From: Paenibacillus sp. BJ-4
Lineage (GTDB): Bacteria; Bacillota; Bacilli; Paenibacillales; Paenibacillaceae
NCBI RefSeq assembly: GCF_020404765.1
Contig: NZ_JAIVEM010000087.1
Coordinates: 1 to 54,674, forward strand
Direction: 5' to 3'
Length of the DNA: 54,674 bases
Below, piece by piece: positions 11,801 to 20,802 of this stretch; the first letter of the stretch is position 1; every line of letters begins with the position of its first letter. The notes below the pieces were generated by a model that searched no databases, was not told where the DNA came from, and worked only from the letters and a program-made list of their open reading frames with translations. Position numbers and translations under genes: made by a program.

Positions 11801-14800
11801 CCATAGAGGCCAAAGAATGGATAATGTCTGTCCAGAGCGCTGCTCTGCCGCCACCAGTTGATTTCGGTATTTCGCATAAGCATCCATAAAAGCATTGGCA
11901 GCAGCGTAATCAGCCTGACCAAGATTCCCCATAAGATCAGCCACAGAAGAAAATAGAATGAGGAAATCCATGTCAATGTCTTTACTTGCCTGGTCAATAT
12001 TAAACAGCCCTGTAACTTTGGGTGCTAATACCTCTTTTAGCTCTTCTTTGGTCTTCTTAATGATGAAGTTATCCCGAATGACCCCTGCACTATGAATGAT
12101 GCCGTTAATATTTCCAAACTTATCCTGAATACTTCGGATTAATCCGGCAACAGCATCCTTTTGCGTGATATCTGCTTGCCTATATTCTATGAACGCTCCT
12201 GATTCCCGCAGCTTTGCAAGTTGGGCTGCCTTGTCCGCACGGAGTGGGGATCTGCCTGTTAATATTAAGTTTGCGCCCTGAACACGCTGGGCAATTTCTT
12301 CGGCAAAGATCAAGCCAATGCCTCCTGCGCCGCCAGTAATCAGGTAGGTGCCATTATCCTTCCATGGAATATGGACTTCATCATTTACTGTATCCAATTC
12401 TTTCAAGTCTACAGCCCATCTTTTACCGTTTAGATATCGAATAGGATTATCAAAGCTGCCTCTGCTATTCTCAGTCATCTGCTTCACTAATTCTTCCGGT
12501 TTGTCCCAGGCTTCAATTTCAATCAACTGACAGGAAATTTTTGGATTTTCCAATTGGGCCGTCTTTAATAATCCGGACAGACCGGATAAGAGCATTTGTT
12601 CGTTGTTAAAGGAAATGACGACCTGAATCAATACTCTGCTTGTGTGTTTTGCTTTTAAAATACGTTGTATTTCCTCAAACAGCCGTACCGTGTAGGCTTC
12701 AAATCGTTGGTCAATAGCTTGGTCTTCAGAATGCAAGACAATAAGCTGTGCTTGATCCATCCCAGCTTGAACCGTATGAAGGATAGCTTCTTCGGGTTCA
12801 CAAAGCACCACCACATGCTGGGCGTACTTGATCTTTAGCCCTTCAGGCTCAATAGGCTGCTCTTTCCAGTAAAGCTCAAGCATATGAGTCTCTGCCGGAG
12901 CCTCACCATACGCCTGATCTTCTAATACTCTTAACGATAGCCCCTTTATTCGCACACAAACTTTGCCGTCCTCATCCAGCAGGTCGATATCAAGCTTTTG
13001 CACCTTCTTCTCAGGCGTTTTACTGCCAATATGACGGATATAACCCCACATATTAGGACGGCATCTTTCGAAAACCTCCACCTCGTCGAGCGCAAAAGGC
13101 AAGACGGCCTTCCGATCACCGGAAAGCAAGGTTAAGCCTATCGATGCCTGCAAAGCCGAATCCATTACGCTCGGGTGGATCACAAATTGATCCTTGGTGT
13201 CCATTACGCAAGCGGGCAAGGACAGCTTCGCCAGGACTTTACCTTCACCCACGTATAAAGCTTCAATCCCCTGATGTCCCAAGCCATAGTCAATGCCCAG
13301 CTCTCTATACGCCTCATAGCATTGCCCGGCGGAAAAGCGGTTCTCACTGCACATAGCCTTCAAGGCCCCAATATCCAGCATTTGAGGGTGTACAGCCGGA
13401 CTCAGCACTATACTGCCCTGGCTATTTACGCTATACCCGGGATCATCATTAGAAATATTGCTGTATATTTCATAGCCAATCTCCCCATTCTCTTCTGGAA
13501 AAAGAGAGATATCTACCTTCACAGGGCTGCTGACTGCAACAACTGGCTGCGCCCAAACCATGTTTTTTATCCGTATTCTATTATGGCTCTCTTCCGAGGC
13601 GCCTGTAGCCTGCCTTGCCGCTTCCCGGACCATTTCAATATAGGCAACCCCCGGCAGGATCTTCTGTCCGTTGATTATATGATCGCTAAGGAAGAACTCC
13701 TCACCTGTAAAGGCCGAGCTAAACCGCTGCTCCGAAAGATCCGAAGTATTCTGATGCAGGAGAGGATGAATGAACGCTCCAGGTACAGGAGTGATTTGAC
13801 TGCCACGCTTAACTTCCGCCTCGGGTATCCAATAACGCTCCTTGGCAAAGGGATAGGTTGGAACGTTCATCCGGCGGGGCTTTATCTCGCCGTACAGCTG
13901 ATTCCAGTCCATGCTCAAACCCTTTGCCCATAATTCAGCAAATTCTTTTTCCTGAGAATCCTCATCCGGTGCAACGCCATAGCAATTTTGAATCTGGTCT
14001 TTTCCTTCCGTAAAATCTTTTAATTGTTCAATCAATCCCTGAATGTTATTGGCTACAAATGACACTCTCTCCTCCATTGCCTCGCGTCCGACCTGAAACG
14101 TGTAGGCCAAATCTTCGAGATGAATCTCTGTATTAAATTTCATTAGAAATTTAAGCAATCTCAGAGCATAAGCATTTAATTGTTGCTTATTCCTTGCCGA
14201 CAGCGGAATGATCGCCGCCTTACCTTGAGTTAGACCGGCAGCCGCTCCTTCGACCTTATGATGAGGAATATATTCCTCAACTACCACATGGGCATTTGCG
14301 CCGCCAAAGCCAAAAGAGCTGATCCCCGCCCGTCTTGCGATCTCCTGCCCGTCTGAGTTGGTCAGTCTCTTCCACTCTTTCACGCGGTCTACAATATATA
14401 AAGGGCTCATACTCAGCGGAATATAGGGATTCAGCTTGTTAAAGTGAACAATACCCGGCAGCATGCCTTTATTCATGGATAGAAGAACCTTTATAAGTCC
14501 GGCTATGCCAGAGGCGGATTCGAGATGGCCGATATTGGTTTTAACGGAACCTACGCCACAGTAGGAATTGAGGATATGGGGATTAACCTCTTTAAATGCC
14601 TCCTGAATGGCCTGAACCTCGATAGGATCACCCAAGGAAGTTCCTGTCCCATGGGTCTCAATATAACTGACCGTTTCGGGCGGGACGTCGGAATCTTTAT
14701 ACGCCGCCTTAATAAGCTCCTTTTGAGCATTGAGATTTGGCGCTCTTAATGAGCCGGAATGTCCATCATGGTTGATCACCGTTCTTTTAATGATTCCGTA

Positions 14801-17668
14801 AATGGTATCCTTATCTTCCACGGCCTGGTCGTATGCCTTGAGCAATACGGCGCCATACCCTTCCGCCCTTACAAATCCGTCTGCCTGCTCGTCAAAGGTT
14901 TTGCAACGTCCGTCTTTTGCCAGCATTCTTCCTTTATGGCAGGCGCGGTAGACCCGGGACGTCAGGATAAGGTTAATGCCTCCTGCAACGGCCAGACTGC
15001 ATTCTCCCTTGTGAATCGCTTCTGCGGCATGGTGTACGGCTACTAACGAGCTTGAACAAGCCGTATTGACCACTTCACTTGGACCATGAAAATTGAACCA
15101 GCGCGAAACCCTGTTTGCAATCATACTCATATGAAGCCCCGAATCGAGGTAAGCCCCGTAGGTTTCCATAAGCTCAGGCTGTCTTAGAACCAGCTCTGCA
15201 TAATCGTTATAATGAACACCAATAAAAACGCCAACGTCTTGTCCGGCTAACCGGGCAGGATTGTATCCGCCATCCTCAATGACAGTCCAGGTGAACTCCA
15301 GACATTTTCTCTGCTGAGGGTCCATACTCTCCGCTTCCAAAGGCGAAATGTGAAAAAAAGGAGCGTCAAACATCTCCACATCTTTAATAAAGCCCCCCCA
15401 TTGCGGAAAAGAATCCTCTAAATCTCCGTAATAGGCTTCGAAGTCTTTTAAAATACCCGGACGGCTTTGCTCAATCGGAGTGATGCAATCGGAATTTCCA
15501 ATGATATTATCCCAAAAATGTTCTAAATCAACAGAGCCCCCCGGAAAATCACAGCATACCCCAATGATCGCAATATCCCCTTGATTGGTGTTTCCGGAAA
15601 CGGCGACTGGTGAATCGCTTGAAGCCCTAACCTGTGCAATAGCTTGAGCTTCAGATGTCTCTCGAACAGGCAAACCATCTATTTGTGTTAGAATATACTT
15701 CGCCAAATCCTCAAAATCTACATGCTCAAACAATCTGACAGTCTCAAATTGAATATTGAAAATTTCTTCTATCTTCCTGGAGATCTGTACGTACTGGACG
15801 GAATTCATCCCTAGTTCAAATAACACGGTTGTCTCTTCCAGTGCGGCAGGGTCCAAGTCAAGGATCGGAAGAAATACCTTCTTCTTCAAAGCTTCAATCA
15901 TTTCGTCAGTCTTGACTGCTGAGACTTCTTGAACCTTTATTGGAGCGGTATGAATCCCCCGCACATATTTATGAATTACTATAAGCTCATGATTCAGATA
16001 GAGATTGCGGCAGGCTTTCTTTTGAACTTTGCCGCTGCCTGACTTTGGAATGCTGCCGCTCTGAACCAAATCGATTTCATAGATTTCAACGCCATGGGTT
16101 TCAGTCACGACGCGAATAATATCTTTCACTATTTTTTTACACTCGGATTCGCTAACGGGTGCTTCAAGCTCTTGAACGACCACCACTCTTTCCTCCTGCC
16201 CGATTTCACAAGAGAAGATTGCTATTGAAGCAGCAAGCTCCGGAAGATTTTTCTTGACCGTCCATTCCAGATCAATGGGGTGATGCTTTTTGCCGCGAAT
16301 GACCATGACCTCTTTTTCCCGTCCGATGATATAGAGGTGATTGTCTTCAATGAATCCAATATCCCCTGTACGGAAGAATCCGTCCTCCTTCGTATCATCC
16401 AAAATTGCAGAAAAGCTTTGTTCCGTTTCCTGCTCTCTGTTGAAATACCCCAATCCCACACCGTCAGATTTGATCCAGACCTCGCCAATCTCTCCAGGCG
16501 AGCAGGATACACGGGTTTCAGGGTTGGCAATGACGATCTTTGTAGGCTTCTCAATCTCTCCGCAGCTTGAGACAGACCTGCTCTTGCCCGGATTATCGCT
16601 ATATTTAACTTTGCCTTGATCCAAACAGTCAACATCCAAATTCAAATAGCGGACAGGTTCGCCTGGCTTGATGCTGACAACAGGACACACTTCTGACAGG
16701 CCGAGAAGAGGACAAAAGACGTTCTCCCTAAGTCCTATACTTTTAAACTTCATATTGAAGCTTTGGTAAGCTTCCTCTCTTATGGGCTCCCCCGCACAAA
16801 TAATCGCCTTGATCGAAGCCAGGGAGAGATTTTTTACAGAATCAAGGTCTATTGATGAGCAGCAATACTCAAAAGCGAAGTTTGGCACAGCGGTATGCGT
16901 AGCCTGATAGCGGTCAATGGCTTCAAGCCAGGCTTCGGGGTTTTTAATAAACCGGCTTGGGGACAAAATTACACTGGAAGCTCCATGTAGAAGCGGGACT
17001 AATATATTATTGTGAAGTCCAAAGGCATGGAATTGGGGGAGCCAGGAAACCATACGTGTATCCTGGTCTATTCTCCACTGATCTGCTCCGGCTTGAAACA
17101 TCAGGTTCTTATGACTGATCATAACACCCTTAGGCTGGGATGTAGAACCTGAAGTATAAATCAAAAGGGCAAGATCCCCCGGATTATGGCTTTTTTCCTC
17201 GGTAATAGTAAATCCATCCCATGCCGTATCATCAACATTCAACATAAATAATGAACCAAAATTCGGGTTTTCTTTAAGAACCCCCATAAAATATGTATTT
17301 GTTATAATGCATGACGCTTGAGAATCTTTTAAGATTAGCGATAGCTTCTCCAGGTCCTGGGCTTTAACAACCGGGTCAGTAATTGGTGCAGGTATCGCTA
17401 CAACATTGGCATACCAGCATGCCATAATACTATAAATATATTCTAATCCTTGCGGCAATATAAGAATTGCTTTTTCGGCCGGTACCATCTTTGATTGCAA
17501 GGCACTGCCTACAGTTCTTATTTTATTTATTAAGGTTTGCCCATCAAGGAAATTAGGAAATTCATTTTTATCTTGATAAATAAACAGCTTTTTATCGGGA
17601 TATTTATTACATACTTCGAAAATTCGAGAAACGTATGAAGTGTTTTCCGGACCCTTTTTTTGTTCCAT
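5891..17668 (-). CDS. trans-AT polyketide synthase: acyl-AMP ligase-ACP / KS-DH-KR-ACP / KS-KR-ACP / KS0
   Basis: A 3925-residue modular synthase. The start is fixed by GGAGGAG five bases before the ATG. Domains by residue: FAAL/acyl-AMP ligase 1-575 (YTSGST near 170, RTGD, and SGSGK near the end); ACP with Ser 623 in GMNSV; KS1 about 697-1135 (Cys 871, His 1006 in HGTGT, NIGH); DH with HIINGQKILP near 1329 and HPSVMDSA near 1502; KR with GGAGGIG near 1778; ACP with GIDSI near 2079; KS2 about 2180-2612 (Cys near 2356, HGTGT near 2493); KR2 with GGSRGIG near 3046; ACP with GVESI near 3367; KS3 about 3458-3860. KS3 keeps Cys (ACSSG) and NIGH, but HGTGT is replaced by NGGGS, so it should pass the chain on without extending it. 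No AT is present. The starter is probably a free acid activated as acyl-adenylate. KR1 has the IRDNF motif of B-type reductases; KR2 lacks that Asp. Confidence 0.95.
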   Translation of the reverse strand: MEQKKGPENTSYVSRIFEVCNKYPDKKLFIYQDKNEFPNFLDGQTLINKIRTVGSALQSKMVPAEKAILILPQGLEYIYSIMACWYANVVAIPAPITDPVVKAQDLEKLSLILKDSQASCIITNTYFMGVLKENPNFGSLFMLNVDDTAWDGFTITEEKSHNPGDLALLIYTSGSTSQPKGVMISHKNLMFQAGADQWRIDQDTRMVSWLPQFHAFGLHNNILVPLLHGASSVILSPSRFIKNPEAWLEAIDRYQATHTAVPNFAFEYCCSSIDLDSVKNLSLASIKAIICAGEPIREEAYQSFNMKFKSIGLRENVFCPLLGLSEVCPVVSIKPGEPVRYLNLDVDCLDQGKVKYSDNPGKSRSVSSCGEIEKPTKIVIANPETRVSCSPGEIGEVWIKSDGVGLGYFNREQETEQSFSAILDDTKEDGFFRTGDIGFIEDNHLYIIGREKEVMVIRGKKHHPIDLEWTVKKNLPELAASIAIFSCEIGQEERVVVVQELEAPVSESECKKIVKDIIRVVTETHGVEIYEIDLVQSGSIPKSGSGKVQKKACRNLYLNHELIVIHKYVRGIHTAPIKVQEVSAVKTDEMIEALKKKVFLPILDLDPAALEETTVLFELGMNSVQYVQISRKIEEIFNIQFETVRLFEHVDFEDLAKYILTQIDGLPVRETSEAQAIAQVRASSDSPVAVSGNTNQGDIAIIGVCCDFPGGSVDLEHFWDNIIGNSDCITPIEQSRPGILKDFEAYYGDLEDSFPQWGGFIKDVEMFDAPFFHISPLEAESMDPQQRKCLEFTWTVIEDGGYNPARLAGQDVGVFIGVHYNDYAELVLRQPELMETYGAYLDSGLHMSMIANRVSRWFNFHGPSEVVNTACSSSLVAVHHAAEAIHKGECSLAVAGGINLILTSRVYRACHKGRMLAKDGRCKTFDEQADGFVRAEGYGAVLLKAYDQAVEDKDTIYGIIKRTVINHDGHSGSLRAPNLNAQKELIKAAYKDSDVPPETVSYIETHGTGTSLGDPIEVQAIQEAFKEVNPHILNSYCGVGSVKTNIGHLESASGIAGLIKVLLSMNKGMLPGIVHFNKLNPYIPLSMSPLYIVDRVKEWKRLTNSDGQEIARRAGISSFGFGGANAHVVVEEYIPHHKVEGAAAGLTQGKAAIIPLSARNKQQLNAYALRLLKFLMKFNTEIHLEDLAYTFQVGREAMEERVSFVANNIQGLIEQLKDFTEGKDQIQNCYGVAPDEDSQEKEFAELWAKGLSMDWNQLYGEIKPRRMNVPTYPFAKERYWIPEAEVKRGSQITPVPGAFIHPLLHQNTSDLSEQRFSSAFTGEEFFLSDHIINGQKILPGVAYIEMVREAARQATGASEESHNRIRIKNMVWAQPVVAVSSPVKVDISLFPEENGEIGYEIYSNISNDDPGYSVNSQGSIVLSPAVHPQMLDIGALKAMCSENRFSAGQCYEAYRELGIDYGLGHQGIEALYVGEGKVLAKLSLPACVMDTKDQFVIHPSVMDSALQASIGLTLLSGDRKAVLPFALDEVEVFERCRPNMWGYIRHIGSKTPEKKVQKLDIDLLDEDGKVCVRIKGLSLRVLEDQAYGEAPAETHMLELYWKEQPIEPEGLKIKYAQHVVVLCEPEEAILHTVQAGMDQAQLIVLHSEDQAIDQRFEAYTVRLFEEIQRILKAKHTSRVLIQVVISFNNEQMLLSGLSGLLKTAQLENPKISCQLIEIEAWDKPEELVKQMTENSRGSFDNPIRYLNGKRWAVDLKELDTVNDEVHIPWKDNGTYLITGGAGGIGLIFAEEIAQRVQGANLILTGRSPLRADKAAQLAKLRESGAFIEYRQADITQKDAVAGLIRSIQDKFGNINGIIHSAGVIRDNFIIKKTKEELKEVLAPKVTGLFNIDQASKDIDMDFLILFSSVADLMGNLGQADYAAANAFMDAYAKYRNQLVAAEQRSGQTLSILWPLWKDGGMKVDQESEKIMLERMGLAPMHTAAGIRMLYQGLASGRDQLVVMHGDLNRLRAALQGNNISAGASEALYTGEQQIENRGNLGSVAKEKAVNYFKTVLSSVLRLPAYRIEADAKMEKYGIDSIMIMQLTNELEKTFGSLSKTLFFEYQSIQELTDYFLESYADKMAELLEINGNTENSGSKPSETTRLETVTKTSETTLRSRRHQRFANIHTESPQATTTDALDIAIIGVSGRYPGARTVQEFWEVLRDGKDCITEIPKDRWDHRLFFDEDKNKPGKTYSKWGGFIEDVDKFDPLFFNISPRDAEMMDPQERLFLECVYESLEDAGYTREALHAAADSGLKGNVGVYVGAMYEEYQLYGVQETLQGRPIALPGNISSIANRISYFFNFQGPSMAVDTMCSSSLTAIHLACQSLQTGGCELAIAGGVNVSIHPNKYLALAQGKFASSKGRCESFGQGGDGYVPGEGVGAVILRPLSKAIEAGDHIYGVIKGTAINHGGKTNGYTVPNPNAQAAVVNQAYKKAGIDPSTISYIEAHGTGTSLGDPIEISGLSKAFREYTDNTQFCAIGSLKSNIGHCESAAGIAGITKVLLQLKFQKLAPSLHSKTLNPNIDFIHTPFVVQQELADWEHPVINGKEIPRRAGISSFGAGGANAHIIVEEYIEQNRQETLITQPVIIVLSAKNEEQLTKRVQQLLAVIGEQQFTNDDLTSIAYTLQVGREAMEERMAVIAGSVHELQSKLRAFIENQNEVEAVYKGQIKRNKAALSIFAADEELQEAMDKWVQRKKYERIAELWVNGVDFDWNKLYAAVRPKRISLPTYPFARERYWMPTVKPVPGGIQDPVASEAAPSAYTENMVLVKDWSPQSAEPHRDASEGIIIVAGTSATEKLAFTLFKDHRDIRIVQVIHGGNPYLRGITTDFYSGSAGERLYQQVKEAIPDQRILGVIDISALDSEYERSLDVELGKIKFLQQIIENHRNDHCKFLQITYNLNDLDTKITTMNGARLAGFYRMLSAEYSQIQSMTMDTDCSIQENHRLALQIQMEFLNKNTENVTECCYRNDKRYMPVLKSHPVEDAAWERINATAKVEDQDVVVVTGGSRGIGAAVARHIASQGVKNLVIMGREELPEPSRWKAVLESQEKSELKEKLKAMQYLMDQGIKVLYDHTSLTNLEGLRLLLRKVHRDLGPVTGVFHCAGLASNNPAFYKKELSDIAAVCEPKIKGLVTLHQAVENEPLKFFVLFSSISGVVPALAAGQSDYAAANAYMDYYVLNQHGEGKAYFQSIQWPAWSETGMASGVMRTPAYTRTGISALGTADGIRFLDYLQSSPYPVSIPCKADSSTFASGLMLKAEIKSAKEEDRLPQHDRKGKSESPPTGGIGGLREPVVKWLRSVLASELKLKEDQLNEDKPFSDYGVESITLAQLTQAMQQKVDKPITPSLLLEHSTIAALADYFVSNHSEALQNSLGETRITPNIAYSQTETSEADTGIKSPFVTDQANTTEDIAVIGISCRFPDSPTKEDYWNLLAQGKCAIRPLTERRWQSEDSPVYYGGWIQDAERFDPKFFNINEHDAAIMDVQARIILEESLKAVYDAGYDHKQLSGHKTGVYIGGRSQPVADLETVLEAPNPILGIGQNYIAANISKFFNFKGPSMIVDTACSSGISGLLLAADALRAKRMDMALVGAVSVQTDSLAHDMLAARNILSKNGEFHIFDKQSEGEVLGEGAGVVLLKRLDDAIRDGNHVYGVIKAISVNNDGKTLGPGSPNILTQKQVMQDALELSGVQARDIGYIEVNGGGSPVVDSIEIKAVSEVYSLNRRDLPLCCIGSVKPNIGHLLLASGLAGFIRCVLSVHHKKIPPFLSALTPFDYYDFSASRICFNRETIDWRADAGKKRIAALNSFPDGGTNCHVIIEEFVPHADYRQYLFPKTAPTMDKKYFPISNGRTSLKELVIAGKPQDASQRKERNITNVWGDYYE

Positions 17669-17706
17669 AAACTCTCCTCCAATAAAAATTGTTTGGACAA
17701 CCAGCT

Positions 17707-19995
17707 TTATAATTCTTTAATGCTAAAAAAGCTGTTGAATTTTTGATTTAACATTTTTGCCGTTTCATTCATTATTTTTTCCCCAATCTCATCCACATGG
17801 CGATTTTTCCACACCGAAATGTCCGTACCTTTAACCCACTGATTAAACGCGCCAAGGGCTGATCCGCAATAAACCTGATAATCCACAATATTTTCTTTAC
17901 TTCCGCTCAAAGCTAATCTATTGCTGTATTCAAAATACCACCTGAAAATTAACGCCATCTTTTGCTTTGGGTTCTGATCTGCCTTATTGATCTTGTGTTC
18001 AGGGGAATGAGCTTTTATCTCTTCATATGCCTCATTAAAGCTTCGTTTAAAGTATTTATCCTGAATTTGATTCCTTGTCTTTTCATCAATCTCGTCTAGG
18101 GAATGATGCTGGCAATATAAATCATATAATTTTTTTGCTCGCGCAGGAAAAAACACTCCTTTTTTAAGTACTTGAACTTTTACACCTGTTTCAAACATAT
18201 TGCCATACGGTACGTAATCCGTATCCTGAACATTGATTTGCTGCAACAATTCCTTTACTACGTCATTAGTTCTTGCTTCCACCGTACATTGATTGATTGA
18301 ACCTGTCAGAATAAAAGCCGCTCCAAGTATAAAAGCCGCTGCTGCTGCTTGCGGTGTTCCAATCCCGCCTGCTGCCCCTACCCGTACATTATTGTGGTAA
18401 TGATATTTTTCCTTCATTTCATCCCTTAATGACATCATAGCCGGAATTAAAGTATAAGCCGATGCACCATCTGTATAGCCTCCTGAATCCGATTCAGCGC
18501 ATATGTCATCTGCTATGGGGATATTTTCTGACATGTCCGCTTCTTCCTGAGTAATTTTATTCTCTTGCAGTAATTTATCCAGAATATGTCTAGGAGCAGG
18601 ACTCAAAAAAGCTTCTGCTACCTCGGGGCGGGATACCTTGGCAATAATCCGGTTTGAACTTACAACCCTTCCATTAGAATCCCTTTTTAAACCTTTGGCA
18701 TGATATTTTATGAGTGCGGGTGTTACTGTTAAAAAAGCAGACGCCTCAATCACTTTTACTCTAAGCGCTAAATATAGATCAACCAGCTTTTCTTCCCTTT
18801 CAGGGTCCGCCGGGTTATGAAATAGATTGACTCCATAGGCTTGCCCCTCATTCAGATTCTTCTGAATTTGCCTGATTGCCTCATCAATTTGCGGAAGCTC
18901 CATACCATGTGTTCCTAAGAATCCCATCATTCCAGATTTTCCTATTTTTATTACCATGTCCTCAGATGCAATACCATAGTGCATTCCACCAGTCAAATAC
19001 GCATATTTCAGATTATATTCATTTTTAAATTCCGGATTGCCAAGTAGAGATGCAGTAATTTCGGAATGACTAGGCTGAGAATGCTTCAATGGTTCTGATG
19101 CCGACTTTTCTTCAACTTCTTCGTAAGTGTCGATGATCAACGGTTGTGCTTCTTTTTGAATTCGTTCGACTAGTCCCGTTAAAATTCTTCCCGAGCCAAT
19201 TTCCTCAAATACTGACTCTCCTATTCCCATCAAATAACGGATACTTTCCGTCCATTTTACAGGACTATTAATTTGTTCAGCTAAAGTCGATTGTAGAAGC
19301 TCCCGCTTATAGGGACGCGCATAAACATTGGATATAACCGGAATAGATAATGGATAAAAAGTGTATTTATTCAAAATATTTTCAAATTCCAACCGTGCAT
19401 CAGTCATGTACCTGGAATGAAAAGCCCCGCTGACATTTAACGGAATGAACAATTGGACATTTGGAGTTGCTTCAAAAATAGGCCTAGCTTTATCAATATC
19501 TTCTTTAAGACCGGAAATTGCTACTTGATAAGGTGAATTCACATTTGCAATATCAATCGAATATAAGCCATTTTGTTCTAACACCTCTACAATGTTCTCT
19601 TCGGTTATTCCGAGAACCACCGCCATGCTGCCTCCAGTAGCAAGGCTCATCAGTTCTCCTCTTTTTTTGACCAATTTTAATCCAGTCTCAAAATCAAATG
19701 CTCCGGCTGCAAATAATGCGTTATACTCTCCCAAGCTGTGTCCGGCAACAAAATCCGGTTTGCGCCCTGTTTCTTTGATCCTTTTAAGATAGCTTAATGC
19801 ACTAACTACGAACAAAGCAGGTTGAGTGTACTGGGTTTGACCTAAAGTTGAGTTGGGATCTTCCATACATAATTCTTTAATAGAGTATCCTAAAATGTCA
19901 TCTGCTTGAGCAGTTAGTTCCCTAAACTCATTAAAGAGATTTCCTCCCATTCCTTTAACCTGTGAGCCTTGTCCAGGAAAAATAAATGTCGCCAT
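17707..19995 (-). CDS. free-standing acyltransferase-enoylreductase fusion (trans-AT / PfaD-type ER)
   Basis: The N-terminal third is a FabD-like malonyl transferase: it opens FIFPGQGSQ, carries GHSLGE as the nucleophile elbow, and has a Ser-His arrangement ending in AFHSRY. From about residue 310 it becomes a PfaD-type, FMN-dependent nitropropane-dioxygenase-like enoylreductase (LTGGMHYGIAS, GAAGGIGTPQAAAAA, FILTGSINQCT). In trans-AT clusters such proteins load malonyl units onto the ACPs and reduce selected enoyl intermediates in trans. I chose the ATG at 19995 because GTGGAG lies nine bases upstream; the in-frame ATG at 20037 has no ribosome site. The gap to the next synthase is 38 bases, so the genes form one operon. 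Neither visible synthase has an in-line ER. The family assignment is strong; which module uses the ER is unknown. Confidence 0.93.
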   Translation of the reverse strand: MATFIFPGQGSQVKGMGGNLFNEFRELTAQADDILGYSIKELCMEDPNSTLGQTQYTQPALFVVSALSYLKRIKETGRKPDFVAGHSLGEYNALFAAGAFDFETGLKLVKKRGELMSLATGGSMAVVLGITEENIVEVLEQNGLYSIDIANVNSPYQVAISGLKEDIDKARPIFEATPNVQLFIPLNVSGAFHSRYMTDARLEFENILNKYTFYPLSIPVISNVYARPYKRELLQSTLAEQINSPVKWTESIRYLMGIGESVFEEIGSGRILTGLVERIQKEAQPLIIDTYEEVEEKSASEPLKHSQPSHSEITASLLGNPEFKNEYNLKYAYLTGGMHYGIASEDMVIKIGKSGMMGFLGTHGMELPQIDEAIRQIQKNLNEGQAYGVNLFHNPADPEREEKLVDLYLALRVKVIEASAFLTVTPALIKYHAKGLKRDSNGRVVSSNRIIAKVSRPEVAEAFLSPAPRHILDKLLQENKITQEEADMSENIPIADDICAESDSGGYTDGASAYTLIPAMMSLRDEMKEKYHYHNNVRVGAAGGIGTPQAAAAAFILGAAFILTGSINQCTVEARTNDVVKELLQQINVQDTDYVPYGNMFETGVKVQVLKKGVFFPARAKKLYDLYCQHHSLDEIDEKTRNQIQDKYFKRSFNEAYEEIKAHSPEHKINKADQNPKQKMALIFRWYFEYSNRLALSGSKENIVDYQVYCGSALGAFNQWVKGTDISVWKNRHVDEIGEKIMNETAKMLNQKFNSFFSIKEL

Positions 19996-20446
19996 ATTTT
20001 TCATCTCCACTTTATAACCATAAATTTGAGTAATCATATATTCAAATTTTCAAATATACAGAGTTAAAGATAGTTCTAGTCCCACTCACAATAAAAAGCA
20101 GATAAAGTAAATGAATATGAATCTGCCTAATCTATTGGGATAAGCGTTATATTAAGTTTCCAAACCATTGCTTTCAATCTCAAGGATTTGCGGAAAGAGA
20201 TAAACAGTGTACCGGATCAAAAAATCGGATGTGACTAAGTAGTCGGTGATGGATGAGGTAGATTTGCCAAACATGTCGGAAACGACAGCATCAAGGGCTA
20301 CGCATACTTGAGTGAAAAGCTTAACAAAATGGTGGTTCCTTATGAAAGTGACAGAACTTCTACCATAACTTCCTTATCAGAAATTGTTACTGGTATGTAT
20401 ATTTTTTGTGCAAATCCAGACGATGCTGTTGGACTTGATTAGGTAG
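19996..20446. other. upstream region of PKS operon with an orphan open frame
   Basis: No complete gene is seen. On the minus strand an inverted repeat (GCAGAT/ATCTGC, about 20098-20134) followed by five Ts lies about 100 bases before the AT-ER start; it could be a weak terminator or attenuator in the PKS leader. On the plus strand a frame open from 20257 to 20442 could encode about 61 residues, but it begins just after a stop, has no start codon with a ribosome site and matches nothing I recognise; it is probably a gene remnant. No convincing sigma-A promoter for the PKS operon was identified. Confidence 0.35.
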
Positions 20447-20536
20447 GGCAAAAGAGCCATTATAGCAATCGCTAAAATGATTCTTATCGCTATTTGCAAT
20501 AGGCTTGCTACCGGAGAAAGAATGGAATCTAAGTGA
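20447..20536 (+). pseudogene. IS110-type transposase C-terminal remnant
   Basis: About 29 codons in one frame, ending at TGA, read GKRAIIAIAKMIL and then AICNRLATGE. This pattern is typical of the C-terminal end of IS110-family (transposase 20) proteins, which usually read KRAI-AIAR-IL followed by a mL-TGE motif. Nothing upstream continues the protein in frame, so only the tail survives. The call rests on recalled family consensus. Confidence 0.5.
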
Positions 20537-20802
20537 ATATTTTTCCTAATTATACAAATTTATTCTTGGTTTTGTCAATACTCTCCGAATATTTTAATTC
20601 ACTCAAAAGGCGACAAAGTTCATTGAATGAATCTACATGTAAAATGGGATACAGTAAGCTGTTATCTTGACGGATTTGGAAATGAAATTATCGGGTGAAT
20701 TTATTATAAAATCCTGTATATGGAAATTTTTCCACTACAGGCTTTTCACTGTGTACTAAATACAAATTAGTGAGTAAAAATTCTCATCTGCTAGCGTACA
20801 CC
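20537..20802. other. AT-rich gap between IS remnants
   Basis: About 270 bases of AT-rich sequence between the IS110-like and IS1182-like remnants. I see no coding frame of note, no RNA gene and no clear promoter or terminator. Confidence 0.4.

Noticed and set aside
13274..13933. Long plus-strand frame of 219 codons inside the PKS
   Set aside because: It is antisense to the DH domain, which has clear motifs; no ribosome site or family match. Several similar plus-strand frames over the PKS were dropped for the same reason.
15800..17668. NRPS adenylation-PCP loading module
   Set aside because: No condensation domain is present, and the ligase core and its junction with a GMNSV-type ACP fit a fatty acyl-AMP ligase better.
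20257..20442. Real small gene upstream of the PKS operon
   Set aside because: The frame opens right after a stop, has no start with a ribosome site and sits among IS remnants; treated as a relic.
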